From: Clostridiales bacterium
Lineage (GTDB): Bacteria > Bacillota > Clostridia > Oscillospirales > Acutalibacteraceae
Reading direction: 5' to 3'
NCBI GenBank assembly: GCA_012839345.1
Contig: DUNN01000012.1
Span: forward strand, 1 to 64,000
Length of the DNA: 64,000 nt
In this document: piece by piece, positions 16,983 through 25,121 of the stretch
Layout of the letters: each line of letters starts with the position of its first letter
How positions within the stretch are numbered: the first letter of the stretch is position 1
Made by a program: the position numbers and the translations under genes
Notes under the pieces: model-generated
Seen by the model: the letters and a program-made list of their open reading frames with translations, nothing else
What the model was told of the DNA's origin: nothing
Database searches by the model: none

Positions 16983-19559
16983 GTGGATTGCCAAAATCTA
17001 ACCAGAGAAGACTGTGCAAGGAAGCTGGACACCGATCTGCATGCAGGACTGTCGGTTCAAGAAGTGGAAAAGCGTCGGGCACAATTCGGTGCGAACGAAC
17101 TGGAACCCCCGAAAAAGAAAAGCCTGATTCTGCGTTTTCTTGCCCAGTTTTCCGATTTTATGATTATTGTTTTGTTAATCGCCGCTGGGATTTCTTTTGC
17201 AACGTCTTATATCCAACATAACGACGATTATATTGACTCCATTATCATTCTTGTCATTGTAGTGCTGAACGCCGTCATCGGGCTGATTCAGGAAAGCCGC
17301 GCGGAAAAGGCCATTGAAGCGCTGCAAAAGCTTTCCAGCCCCAAGGCGCGGGTCATCCGCAGTGGAAAGGAGCTCGAAATCGACGCGGCAGATGTAGTGC
17401 CCGGCGACCTGGTACTGCTGGAAACCGGTGACCTGGTTCCCGCCGATATCCGGCTGACCAAGGCAGTCAACCTAAAATCCGAAGAAAGCGCGCTGACCGG
17501 TGAAAGCCTTCCATCTGAGAAGAGCGCTGAATTTGTCTGCTCTTCCGACACGCCTCTCGGTGACCGGCACAACATGCTGTTTTCCACCTGTTCCATTACC
17601 TCGGGCCATGGGGAAGGAATCGCCGTGGCCACCGGAATGGATACCCAGGTTGGCAGAATTGCTCATATGATCACCAGCCAGGAAGCACCCCAGACACCGC
17701 TGCAGAAAAAGCTTGCGAGAACCGGGCGGATCCTCGGCATTGGGGCGCTGATTATCTGCCTGATCATTTTTATTATGGGCCTGTTTCAGCACGTAGAGCC
17801 CCTGGAAATGTTCTTAATTTCCATCAGCCTTGCCGTCGCGGCCATACCGGAGGGACTGCCCGCCGTTGTCACCATTGTGCTTGCCATCGGAATGCGCAGA
17901 ATGGCGGCAAAGCGGGGAATAGTGCGGCGGATGCCGGCAGTGGAAACCCTGGGCAGCGCCAGCGTCATCTGCTCCGACAAAACGGGAACGCTTACGCAAA
18001 ACCGTATGACGGTGGTGGAAGTGCAGAACAACTCCGGCAAAATCGGCCTGCACTCCGACGAAGCCCAGAATATTCTCAGCCTTGCTTCCCTGTGCAGCAA
18101 CTGCACGGTAAACGGGGGCAAGGTTTACGGGGACCCGACGGAAGCTGCCATTGTCACTGCCTGTCCGATAAATAAAATCGACTTGGACGCCAAATACCCT
18201 CGAATTCGGGAAATCCCCTTTTCTTCCGAACGAAAAATGATGACAACCGTGCACCGGCTAGACAAAAACCGCTTCCGCATTATTTCAAAAGGTGCGCCGG
18301 ATGTTCTTTTCACCCACTGCATAAACGGCGGAGCCGCCTCTCAAAACGAAGAGATGGCTTCGCGTGCCCTGCGCGTAATCGGCGTAGCGTTTCGCGATGT
18401 GGACACGATTCCGTCCGATGACCGTTCGATTGAAAGCGGCCTAACCTTCTGCGGTTTAATTGGAATGATTGACCCACCGCGGCCGCAGGTTCAGGCGGCC
18501 GTCAAGCTCTGCAAAAGTGCCGGCATCCGTCCCATTATGATTACCGGGGACCATGCCGCCACCGCCTCTGCAATCGCCAAGCAGCTGGGCATTCTGGAAA
18601 AGGGAAGCAGTGTTATGACCGGCGCCGAACTGAACCGCACCAGTCAGGCAGATCTGGAAAAAAGCATCTATCGCTACTCGGTATTCGCCCGTGTATCGCC
18701 CGAACATAAAGTGCGGATTGTGAAAGCGTTCCAAGCCCACGGAGAAATTGTCGCCATGACGGGCGACGGCGTGAACGATGCCCCGGCGCTGAGAACGGCA
18801 GACATCGGCTGCGCTATGGGAATCGCCGGAACGGACGTGGCCAAAGCGGCTTCCGACATGATTTTAACTGACGATAACTTTGCCACCATTGTTACGGCAG
18901 TTCGCGAAGGACGCGGGATTTATGAAAATATCCGTAAGACCGTACATTTCCTGCTCAGCTGCAACATAGGGGAAATTCTGACCATCTTTGTTGGATTTTT
19001 GCTGCGTCTTCCCTCCCCGCTTCTGGCCATTCAGCTCTTGTGGGTAAACCTTGTCACCGATTCGCTTCCAGCGCTTGCGCTGGGGGTGGAACCTATTCCG
19101 GGCGATATTATGAACCGCAAACCCGTCAAACCCAGCGAGAGCATCTTCAGCGGCGGCATGGGGTACAATATCATTGTGGAAGGCTGCCTAATCGGGTCGC
19201 TGTCCCTTCTGGGCTACAGCATCGGGCGTTTGTGGTTCGACGTGGACCCTGCGTCGCCGCTGATTGGTCGGACGATGGCATTTGCCATTTTAAGCCTTTC
19301 ACAGATTGTCCACACATTCAACATGCGTTCATCAAGCTCTGTTTTTCAGGCCGGCCTGTTTGCCAACCCCAGGCTGGTGCTCGCTGCCGCCGTCTGCATT
19401 TTCCTGCAGGCTTCCGTCATTCTATTCCAGCCGCTTGCCGTTATTTTTAAGACCGCGGTTCTGACAGGTTTTCAGTGGCTGATTGTCGTGCTTCTGTCCC
19501 TGGTTCCACTGGCTGTGGTGGAATTGGAAAAAGCGATTTTGTCTTCCCGATACCGCTGA
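16983..19559 (+). CDS. P-type cation ATPase, P2A calcium-pump type
   Basis: This 858-residue membrane pump is predicted to export Ca2+ using ATP. In order it shows the cation-ATPase N domain (LTREDCARKLDTD), the TGES-type actuator loop (SEESALTGES), the M4 ion-site motif AIPEGLPAVV, the phosphorylation site ICSDKTGTLTQ, KGAPDVLF, MITGDHAATASAI and GDGVNDAPALRTADIG, then four C-terminal helices. The start is GTG, 9 bases after AGGAGG; a closer ATG at 16979 is out of frame and would give an unrelated peptide. The GTG start may reduce expression. Confidence 0.92.
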   Translation: MDCQNLTREDCARKLDTDLHAGLSVQEVEKRRAQFGANELEPPKKKSLILRFLAQFSDFMIIVLLIAAGISFATSYIQHNDDYIDSIIILVIVVLNAVIGLIQESRAEKAIEALQKLSSPKARVIRSGKELEIDAADVVPGDLVLLETGDLVPADIRLTKAVNLKSEESALTGESLPSEKSAEFVCSSDTPLGDRHNMLFSTCSITSGHGEGIAVATGMDTQVGRIAHMITSQEAPQTPLQKKLARTGRILGIGALIICLIIFIMGLFQHVEPLEMFLISISLAVAAIPEGLPAVVTIVLAIGMRRMAAKRGIVRRMPAVETLGSASVICSDKTGTLTQNRMTVVEVQNNSGKIGLHSDEAQNILSLASLCSNCTVNGGKVYGDPTEAAIVTACPINKIDLDAKYPRIREIPFSSERKMMTTVHRLDKNRFRIISKGAPDVLFTHCINGGAASQNEEMASRALRVIGVAFRDVDTIPSDDRSIESGLTFCGLIGMIDPPRPQVQAAVKLCKSAGIRPIMITGDHAATASAIAKQLGILEKGSSVMTGAELNRTSQADLEKSIYRYSVFARVSPEHKVRIVKAFQAHGEIVAMTGDGVNDAPALRTADIGCAMGIAGTDVAKAASDMILTDDNFATIVTAVREGRGIYENIRKTVHFLLSCNIGEILTIFVGFLLRLPSPLLAIQLLWVNLVTDSLPALALGVEPIPGDIMNRKPVKPSESIFSGGMGYNIIVEGCLIGSLSLLGYSIGRLWFDVDPASPLIGRTMAFAILSLSQIVHTFNMRSSSSVFQAGLFANPRLVLAAAVCIFLQASVILFQPLAVIFKTAVLTGFQWLIVVLLSLVPLAVVELEKAILSSRYR

Positions 19560-19584
19560 TGGTAGAAAAAGCTCCATATGCCGT

Positions 19585-19617
19585 GCGGCGCCCCGTCATA
19601 ATTTGACGGGGCGCCGC
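19585..19617. terminator. 14-bp GC-rich hairpin after the calcium ATPase gene
   Basis: GCGGCGCCCCGTCA, five-base loop, then the exact complement. A T run is lacking, so it may mainly block read-through and 3' decay between two convergent genes. Confidence 0.6.
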
Positions 19618-19659
19618 TTCGCACTGGAAAGGAGATTCTTTTTTACGGATTATACTGAG

Positions 19660-19953
19660 TTAATATACTTTTTTCGAGCGGATGCAAAGTGCTCGCTCAA
19701 TGATCTGGTCCAGGATGTGCAGGTCATGAATATTTAATTCTTCCAACAGATACAAAATCTTCTTTAATGTTCTGGCACTGTCACCGCCGCAATCTTTATA
19801 ACAGTCATCTTTCTTCTCTTTTTTATACTCCCAATCGTCTTTTTTGTCTTCCCCGTAATGGCAGCCACGGAAGTTATCCTCTTCCTTTTTTTCTTCTCGG
19901 TATCCCTTGAAGCTCGGATAATCGTGCTCATTCGAATAACGGTACAAGCTCAT
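19660..19953 (-). CDS. Hypothetical acidic/lysine-rich protein with C-terminal helix
   Basis: This 97-residue protein has a highly charged N-terminal half rich in Lys, Asp, Glu and Tyr (GYREEKKEEDNFRGCHYGED), followed by a predicted helical C terminus (LKKILYLLEELNIHDLHILDQII). The composition recalls spore-coat or exosporium proteins of spore formers, but no family is recognised. GGGAGGTG precedes the ATG at 19953; the ATG six codons upstream lacks a site. Confidence 0.6.
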   Translation of the reverse strand: MSLYRYSNEHDYPSFKGYREEKKEEDNFRGCHYGEDKKDDWEYKKEKKDDCYKDCGGDSARTLKKILYLLEELNIHDLHILDQIIERALCIRSKKVY

Positions 19954-20054
19954 ATCATCACCTCCCGGCAACCGACTGCTATATCATATGTAGAAGCGTC
20001 ACGGCTTGTCAATCTGCGAACGAGGAATGCGCAAACCGCATTCCCACAAGGTTT

Positions 20055-20110
20055 TAAAAAAAAGCGCATCCATCTTTCCGGCTTTACACCGAAGAAAACG
20101 GATGCGCTTT
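20055..20110 (-). terminator. Terminator of the flippase-like gene
   Basis: On the minus strand GCGCATCC and GGATGCGC close a long hairpin followed by eight T. Confidence 0.8.
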
Positions 20111-20124
20111 TGATCCATATCGAT

Positions 20125-21246
20125 TTATTCCTTGTGTGGCTCTTCCGGAGCCGGTGGTTGTGGAACCGAATCCTCCAAATTCCCTGAAATGGACGGTTCC
20201 CCGGGCAATTCCTGTTCCTGCGGCTTATTTTGGTAAAAGATTCTTCCCGCAACGGAAGACACAATTCCCCCCACCAGAATATTGGAATAGTACGTAAGAA
20301 AACGCCAGAGCAAAACCGCGGGCAAAATCGTCGACTGGAAGAACATTCCGAAGAAAACGTAAAAGCTGCCTTCTGCGCCGCCGGAAGCGCCTGGCAGCGG
20401 AACAAACGCGGAAACCATGGACACAAAAACCTGCGCTGCAACCATGGTGGTAACCGGCGCCGTGTGAAAACCGAAACTGCGGTAAATAAAATACGGCATC
20501 AGACTGCCCAAAGTAATCTGAACGACAGACAGCCCCATGACCGTAAGGTAAAGCTTTGCAGAATTTCCCATCAGTTTGGCCGCGTCATGGAACGTCTGAA
20601 GCTGATCGTGAATTTTCCGGTAGCGTTCGTCCGGGTGGCGAACCAGCTTAATGCGGTGCAGGAACTGAATACAACCGGTCACAAGACGGTCCGTCAAGGT
20701 TTCACTGAGCGTAAATAAAAAAACCAGCGCGATGAAAACGCTGTTGGAAATCAGTCCGATAATGGTAACAAAGGAAAAATTGCTGACGCTGGTCTGGAAA
20801 AAATGGAGCTTTGCTACAACGGCCACCAGCGAATACAGCACCATAACAACCTGATACGTCAGAGTTTTTACCGCAATAATGGAACCGGCCCTGCCCGTGT
20901 CCATTCCCATGCGGTGCATGGAGTAAATCTGCATGGGCTGGCCACCCGTAGAAAAAGGGGTCAGCGCGCTGTAAAGCAGCCCGATCATTCCAACGGAAAC
21001 AGAGCGCCCATACGTCCATTCCGGGTAAAGATGCGCACAGAGTAGATGCAGGCAGTAGCCCTCTAATAACCAGGTGGCAATAACAGCAACGACCGCCCCA
21101 AACACCCATTGCGGCTTCAGCTGATGCAGCAAGTGCCAAAGCGTGCTGATGCTGTCGGTTGTAATCATGCAGTATAGTAAAACGCTGACGGTCAGCACCA
21201 GGGTAACGATCGTGAAAATATTTTTTTTCTTAATCTTTATTTTCAT
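20125..21246 (-). CDS. Flippase-like membrane protein (UPF0104/LPG synthase TM family)
   Basis: This protein of about 373 residues has some eight membrane helices and the family motifs YSALTPFSTGGQPMQIY, VKTLTYQVVMVLYS and FVPLPGASGGAEGSFY, as in the membrane half of MprF and stand-alone YbhN-type proteins. It probably moves a lipid or lipid-linked molecule, but the substrate is unknown. The start is uncertain: MKIKIKKKN (21246) fits the usual N terminus but has a weak site, while an ATG at 21315 has GGAAAGG upstream. It has its own terminator. Confidence 0.8.
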   Translation of the reverse strand: MKIKIKKKNIFTIVTLVLTVSVLLYCMITTDSISTLWHLLHQLKPQWVFGAVVAVIATWLLEGYCLHLLCAHLYPEWTYGRSVSVGMIGLLYSALTPFSTGGQPMQIYSMHRMGMDTGRAGSIIAVKTLTYQVVMVLYSLVAVVAKLHFFQTSVSNFSFVTIIGLISNSVFIALVFLFTLSETLTDRLVTGCIQFLHRIKLVRHPDERYRKIHDQLQTFHDAAKLMGNSAKLYLTVMGLSVVQITLGSLMPYFIYRSFGFHTAPVTTMVAAQVFVSMVSAFVPLPGASGGAEGSFYVFFGMFFQSTILPAVLLWRFLTYYSNILVGGIVSSVAGRIFYQNKPQEQELPGEPSISGNLEDSVPQPPAPEEPHKE

Positions 21247-21442
21247 AAAATATCCCAACTTGATTTCTGTTTTCTCGGGTTGGAAAACCGTTTCTGTTCC
21301 AGTGGCGCGGAACATCCGGCCTGCCTTTCCGACCGGCCGGATGCCAGATACACAAAAATAGTATTAAAACAGTAAAACAGTGTTGTTATATTTTATACTA
21401 TTTTAAGAAATTATACAAGGCTTAACGGAAAAGGCAGAAAGA

Positions 21443-22234
21443 TCATTCCTCTTGTAAAGCATACTTTCGAATAGCCTTCATCACACCGTTATCATTATTG
21501 CTTTCCGCCATATAATTCCCATACTGTCGCATGTCTTCGTTGGAATTGGCCATAACAAAACTGTATTTCGCATGCTGCAAAAGCTGGATATCGTTGTAAA
21601 AATCCCCGAACGCCATCGTTTCCTCCGGAGAAATGCCAAGTTCATTCTGAATGGTTTCCAGCGCGGTGCCTTTGTTCACTTCTCGGTTCATGACGTCCAT
21701 CCAATACATGCCGGAAACCTGAAGATTCAGCTTATCCCCGAAGCGTTCCTTTAAAAAGGGATAGGTACGGTTCATCGGATTTTTCATATCGCAGATAGCC
21801 ACCTTGAAAATATCGTCGTTCACATCGGTCAGGCGCTCCACAAAGCGGCGGTTATGATAGTAATTTCCGATTTCAAAATCAAATTCCTTGGAATAACTTT
21901 TGACGTAAGTACCGTTTACACCGCAGAGTAAAATCTGAATCCCCGGCAGTTCCTCACAGGCAAGCAGCAGCGGTTTTAAAAGTTCCCCGGGCAGCAGTTT
22001 CACCCGGCAAACATCCTGATAATAAACATTTGCACCATTGTCGCAAATATAGCCGATTTGGTCAGCAACGGCGGCAAAATTATCTTTCAGCGTACAGTAA
22101 GAACGCCCGCTTGCCACGAAAAACCGGATCCCCTTTTCGTGCAGCCTCGGCAGCACTTCAAAAAATTCCGGAGGAATTTTTTTCTCATCATTTAACAGGC
22201 TTCCGTCCATATCGGAAGCAATCAGTCGTATCAT
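21443..22234 (-). CDS. HAD-superfamily hydrolase, Cof subfamily
   Basis: This 263-residue phosphatase, probably acting on a sugar phosphate or other small metabolite, has HAD motif I SDMDGSLL (nucleophile Asp), motif II VASGRSY, and the C-terminal motif FGDFYNDIQLL, with a C2B-type cap between. The ATG at 22234 has AGGGG 7 bases upstream; an in-frame ATG five codons earlier is less likely. It is a single gene and the physiological substrate cannot be read from context. Confidence 0.88.
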   Translation of the reverse strand: MIRLIASDMDGSLLNDEKKIPPEFFEVLPRLHEKGIRFFVASGRSYCTLKDNFAAVADQIGYICDNGANVYYQDVCRVKLLPGELLKPLLLACEELPGIQILLCGVNGTYVKSYSKEFDFEIGNYYHNRRFVERLTDVNDDIFKVAICDMKNPMNRTYPFLKERFGDKLNLQVSGMYWMDVMNREVNKGTALETIQNELGISPEETMAFGDFYNDIQLLQHAKYSFVMANSNEDMRQYGNYMAESNNDNGVMKAIRKYALQEE

Positions 22235-22491
22235 TCGCAGTCCCCTCATTTGCTCTGTCAGTTGACATCCATTCGTGCAGAAACATTGTTATTGTAGCAT
22301 AAACCGGATTCTCTCTTTTTCATAAATCGAAAAATAATACAGGATCCTTTTATCCGCATTCGAATAAAAAGCGAAGATGCTTCCGTAAGATGATGGCCGG
22401 TAAAATACTGCCGGCCGGAAAACGGGGAAAATTCAAAAAGGCAATAGTATTTACGGTCATGCTGCAAACACTAATCCAGGAGGTGAACCCC

Positions 22492-22680
22492 ATGGAAGAT
22501 TTCTATCAAAACCTAAACAGTCTGGTGGAACAAAACGGGGAAGCCAAACGATATTACAACTCCCTGCCATACGCTATGAAGCAGACCGTTCAGCAGCACG
22601 CTACCGGAATTCATGGGTTTGATGCGCTGCGCAGATGTGTGGAGGACCGGCTAAACCAAAACGGGCATAAGGCAAACTAA
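22492..22680 (+). CDS. Small hypothetical protein
   Basis: This 62-residue soluble protein begins MEDFYQNLNSLVEQNGEAK. The ATG is preceded by an excellent CCAGGAGGTG site and followed by a terminator at 22685-22727, so it is probably real. It contains no cysteine cluster or membrane segment. It lies immediately before the cotJ operon but has its own terminator. No function is proposed. Confidence 0.7.
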   Translation: MEDFYQNLNSLVEQNGEAKRYYNSLPYAMKQTVQQHATGIHGFDALRRCVEDRLNQNGHKAN

Positions 22681-22684
22681 TCAA

Positions 22685-22727
22685 ACCGTGCAGCAGGAAA
22701 ACCGGATTTTGCTCTGCACGGTTTTTC
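22685..22727 (+). terminator. Terminator between the small ORF and cotJ
   Basis: CCGTGCAG and CTGCACGG close a hairpin followed by TTTTTCG. It isolates cotJ from upstream transcription. Confidence 0.75.
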
Positions 22728-22766
22728 GTTGATAGGCGGTTTTGCGAATTTCCAGATATGCGATAA

Positions 22767-22793
22767 CACTTTCATCTTCTTTCCGCATAATAT
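22767..22793 (+). promoter_or_regulatory. Candidate mother-cell sigma promoter of cotJ
   Basis: CATAATAT at 22786-22793 resembles the -10 of sigma-E/sigma-K promoters (CATA core), with an AC dinucleotide 16 bases upstream as in sigma-K promoters. In Bacillus subtilis cotJ is sigma-E dependent. The match is partial and no sigma-A promoter stands out. Confidence 0.35.
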
Positions 22794-22834
22794 GTGATTG
22801 AGATATGCTCAAAGCACAAGAAAGGAGATCTATT

Positions 22835-23029
22835 ATGGATGTTATGGCTAATATGGACGGCCAGGCCTGCACGCTCAATCCGACACCGCTGCCAGCGATG
22901 CCAGTAGTCGCAATGGCTTACGTACCATTTCAGCAATTTAGCTCAACTTACACGCCCGAAAAAGGTCTTGAAATGGGAACCATTTTTCCAGATCTGGATA
23001 AGCCGTTTCTGGGAGGTGGCTCAAAGTGA
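22835..23029 (+). CDS. cotJA: Spore coat-associated protein CotJA
   Basis: This 64-residue protein of the spore coat is the first gene of cotJABC. The conserved stretch AMAYVPFQQFSSTYTPEKG continues into GTIFPDLDKPFLG, which is characteristic of CotJA. AAAGGAG lies before the ATG at 22835. Its 3' end overlaps cotJB by four bases (ATGA-type coupling). In Bacillus the three proteins are interdependent for coat assembly. Confidence 0.92.
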   Translation: MDVMANMDGQACTLNPTPLPAMPVVAMAYVPFQQFSSTYTPEKGLEMGTIFPDLDKPFLGGGSK

Positions 23030-23286
23030 GTGAACAGGAACGCTTAATGCGCCGCATTAATGCCTATCGATTCGCACTGTGGGAACTTCACATTTACCTT
23101 GACACCCACCCGGGCGACTGCCAGGCGGCACAAAAGCATGCAGAATACCAGAAGACGGTCAACGAACTGATCGCGCAATATGAGGCCGCTTACGGCCCGA
23201 TGAACGAATCGCCCAAAACGGCCAGCCGTTGGGCATGGATTTCCGACCCATGGCCGTGGGATCCAAGTGAGGAGGCGGAGAAATAA
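23026..23286 (+). CDS. cotJB: Spore coat protein CotJB
   Basis: This 86-residue protein has the CotJB pattern: RRINAYRFALWELHIYLDTHP, then EYQKTVNELIAQYEAAYGPM, and a tryptophan-rich tail (WISDPWPWD). GGGAGG lies before the start, which overlaps cotJA. Its stop overlaps the cotJC start (TAATG). Gene order cotJA-cotJB-cotJC is as in Bacillus and Clostridia, which makes the interruption of cotJC stand out. Confidence 0.93.
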   Translation: MSEQERLMRRINAYRFALWELHIYLDTHPGDCQAAQKHAEYQKTVNELIAQYEAAYGPMNESPKTASRWAWISDPWPWDPSEEAEK

Positions 23287-23396
23287 TGTGGACTTACGAA
23301 AAGCGTCTGCAATATCCGATTAATATTAAAAACCCCAACCCAAAGCTTGCGCAGCTTATTATTGCGCAGTACGGCGGACCGAATCCCGTTTTGTGA
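23286..23396 (+). pseudogene. cotJC: cotJC, 5' fragment (codons 1-32 plus a short element-encoded tail)
   Basis: Encodes MWTYEKRLQYPINI, then NPKLAQLIIAQYGGP, the canonical N terminus of CotJC, a manganese-catalase-like coat protein. After the GGP codons (ending 23381) the frame continues only NPVL and stops at TGA. The expected continuation DGELGASLRYL is found 24 kb downstream at 47422. The start overlaps the cotJB stop, so translation is coupled. I regard this as the first exon-like piece of an interrupted gene rather than decay: no stop or frameshift occurs before the junction. Confidence 0.93.
23370..23381 (+). other. Left recombination core of element 1
   Basis: TACGGCGGACCG inside cotJC codons 29-32 (Tyr-Gly-Gly-Pro). 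It matches the right core at 47410-47421 except for one C/T change at a silent third position. Confidence 0.65.
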
Positions 23397-23469
23397 GGAA
23401 AATCTGGGGGTCTGAAAGCCATTGAACGGATTGGATTACCGCTTCTAGAAGAGTAACGGCGCATTTTAT

Positions 23470-23500
23470 GAAGAAAGGGAACGAATTGCTCCGTTCCCCC
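23470..23500 (-). terminator. Weak terminator of the CBS-domain gene
   Basis: On the minus strand GGGAACG and CGTTCCC form a stem followed by TTTCTTC. It lies just inside the left end of element 1. Confidence 0.5.
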
Positions 23501-23536
23501 TGTTGCATCCTACTGATTGAAAACACTTTCTGTTTA

Positions 23537-23968
23537 TTATGAGAATTGGTTGTGACCAGGCTGGGAAATATCGGACAAGGCTTCCGCAGCATCTTCCTTC
23601 AAAGCCGGTTCTACGGAGATATCGCCCAGCGCCACATAACCGACCAGACTGTTGTTCTGAACAATCGGCAGCCGACGAATCTGCTTTTCACTCATGATTC
23701 TGGCAGCATCGTCCACATCCATTTCGGGGTCGCCAACCACAGGATTTGCGCTCATAATTTCGCTGACCTTCTGCTGCTTGGTATCACAGCCTTCCGCCGC
23801 GGAGCGCAGGGTAATATCGCGGTCCGTAACAATTCCGACCACCGAGTTTTCACGGCAGACCGGAATGGAGCCGACATCGTACTGTTTCATCATTTGCGCT
23901 GCTTTTTCAACGGTATCGTCCGATTTTACGCTTGCAATGTTTTTCGACATAATTTCTTTTACCTTCAT
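23537..23968 (-). CDS. CBS-domain protein
   Basis: This 143-residue cytosolic protein consists of two tandem CBS domains (VKEIMSKNIASVKSDDTVEKAAQ, with IPVCRENSVVGIVTDRDI, then VSEIMSANPVVGDPEMDVDDAA with LPIVQNNSLVGYVALGDI). Such pairs bind adenine nucleotides and act as energy sensors; stand-alone forms are common and of unclear role. The ATG at 23968 is 10 bases after AAAGG; longer versions are less likely. It is the first gene inside element 1 and points toward the cotJC fragment. Confidence 0.88.
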   Translation of the reverse strand: MKVKEIMSKNIASVKSDDTVEKAAQMMKQYDVGSIPVCRENSVVGIVTDRDITLRSAAEGCDTKQQKVSEIMSANPVVGDPEMDVDDAARIMSEKQIRRLPIVQNNSLVGYVALGDISVEPALKEDAAEALSDISQPGHNQFS

Positions 23969-24268
23969 GCGTATCACCATCCTTTCGTTGCGGCTTTTGA
24001 AAAGTTTTCTTTTCAACTCCGCCCCGGTCATAGGTTGTCCAAAATCCAGGGTACTATGACTGGTCGGGACTGCCAGTTGAGAAGCAGTGCGAAGGCTTCC
24101 GATCCATTTTTGTTTGTGTGTATTTTTTTCTGTTATAAGGGATTATAATAAGGAAGCTGTATGCAAAAGACCGCGCTGGAAAGCGTTCTCTGTTTTTTCA
24201 ACAGGAATGTTTTCCATATTCCATACAGAACTATGCAATATTTACCGACAATTTGTCATGCAGGCAAC

Positions 24269-24297
24269 TTGAAATGTTAGATAGGGTATACTATAAT
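24269..24297 (+). promoter_or_regulatory. suf operon promoter
   Basis: TTGAAA (24269-24274), 17 bases, TATAAT (24292-24297), about 60 bases before sufC. Confidence 0.75.
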
Positions 24298-24359
24298 ATG
24301 AATGTCTACAAAATTGGTATATATTAATGTGATTTTGCAAGAATAAGGAGTGAAAAGTC

Positions 24360-25106
24360 GTGCAACTGTTGGAGATTAAAAATCTGAAAGTAAGCGTTGA
24401 CGACAATGTAATTTTAGATGGCCTGAATCTATCCATTGGAAAAGGAGAGGTTCATGTTTTGTTGGGCCCGAATGGCGCCGGAAAATCCACACTGGTCAAC
24501 ACCATAATGGGGCACCCCCAGTATCATGTTGAAAGTGGTTCGATATATTTTGAAGGAAAAGATATTACACACGCGCCGGTGAACGAACGCGCGAAAGCCG
24601 GCTTGTTCCTTTCGTTCCAAAACCCGGAGGAAGTGCCGGGCATTTCACTGGAAAGCTTTATCCGCACTTCGCGCAATACCGTAACCGGCCAGCCGGTCAA
24701 ACTGTTCGCTTTTAAAAAGGAACTGCGCCAGAAAATGGACGAGCTGAATATGAGCGAAGAGTATGCTTCCCGCTACTTAAACGTCGGTTTTTCCGGCGGA
24801 GAAAAGAAAAAGTCCGAAATTTTGCAAATGTTGATGCTGAACCCGAAACTTGCCATTCTGGATGAAACCGATTCTGGCTTGGACGTGGACGCGGTCCGCA
24901 TCGTTTCACAGGGCGTTGAAAAGTATAAAAACTCCGACAATTCGCTCCTGATTATTACGCACAATACGAAAATATTGGAATATCTGCAGGTGGACGCCGT
25001 GCATGTACTGATGGACGGCAAAATCGCGAAAACCGGCGACCGTACGCTGATCGATCAAATTAACGAATCCGGCTTCCAGCATCTTTCCGCCGCCCCTGCG
25101 GTTTAA
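24360..25106 (+). CDS. sufC: Fe-S assembly ATPase SufC
   Basis: This 248-residue ABC-type ATPase drives the SufBCD scaffold for iron-sulfur cluster assembly in the cytosol. Motifs: Walker A GPNGAGKST, signature FSGGEKKKSEIL, Walker B LAILDETDSGLD, and IITHNTKILEYL. The start is GTG, 9 bases after AAGGAG. It is the first gene of sufCBDSU, the order typical of Firmicutes, with a clear promoter 60 bases upstream. Confidence 0.95.
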   Translation: MQLLEIKNLKVSVDDNVILDGLNLSIGKGEVHVLLGPNGAGKSTLVNTIMGHPQYHVESGSIYFEGKDITHAPVNERAKAGLFLSFQNPEEVPGISLESFIRTSRNTVTGQPVKLFAFKKELRQKMDELNMSEEYASRYLNVGFSGGEKKKSEILQMLMLNPKLAILDETDSGLDVDAVRIVSQGVEKYKNSDNSLLIITHNTKILEYLQVDAVHVLMDGKIAKTGDRTLIDQINESGFQHLSAAPAV

Positions 25107-25121
25107 TGGGAGGGGATGAAC

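Noticed and set aside
22390-22491. Longer N terminus for the small gene before cotJ
   Set aside because: A strong CCAGGAGGTG site directly before the internal ATG at 22492 defines the start.
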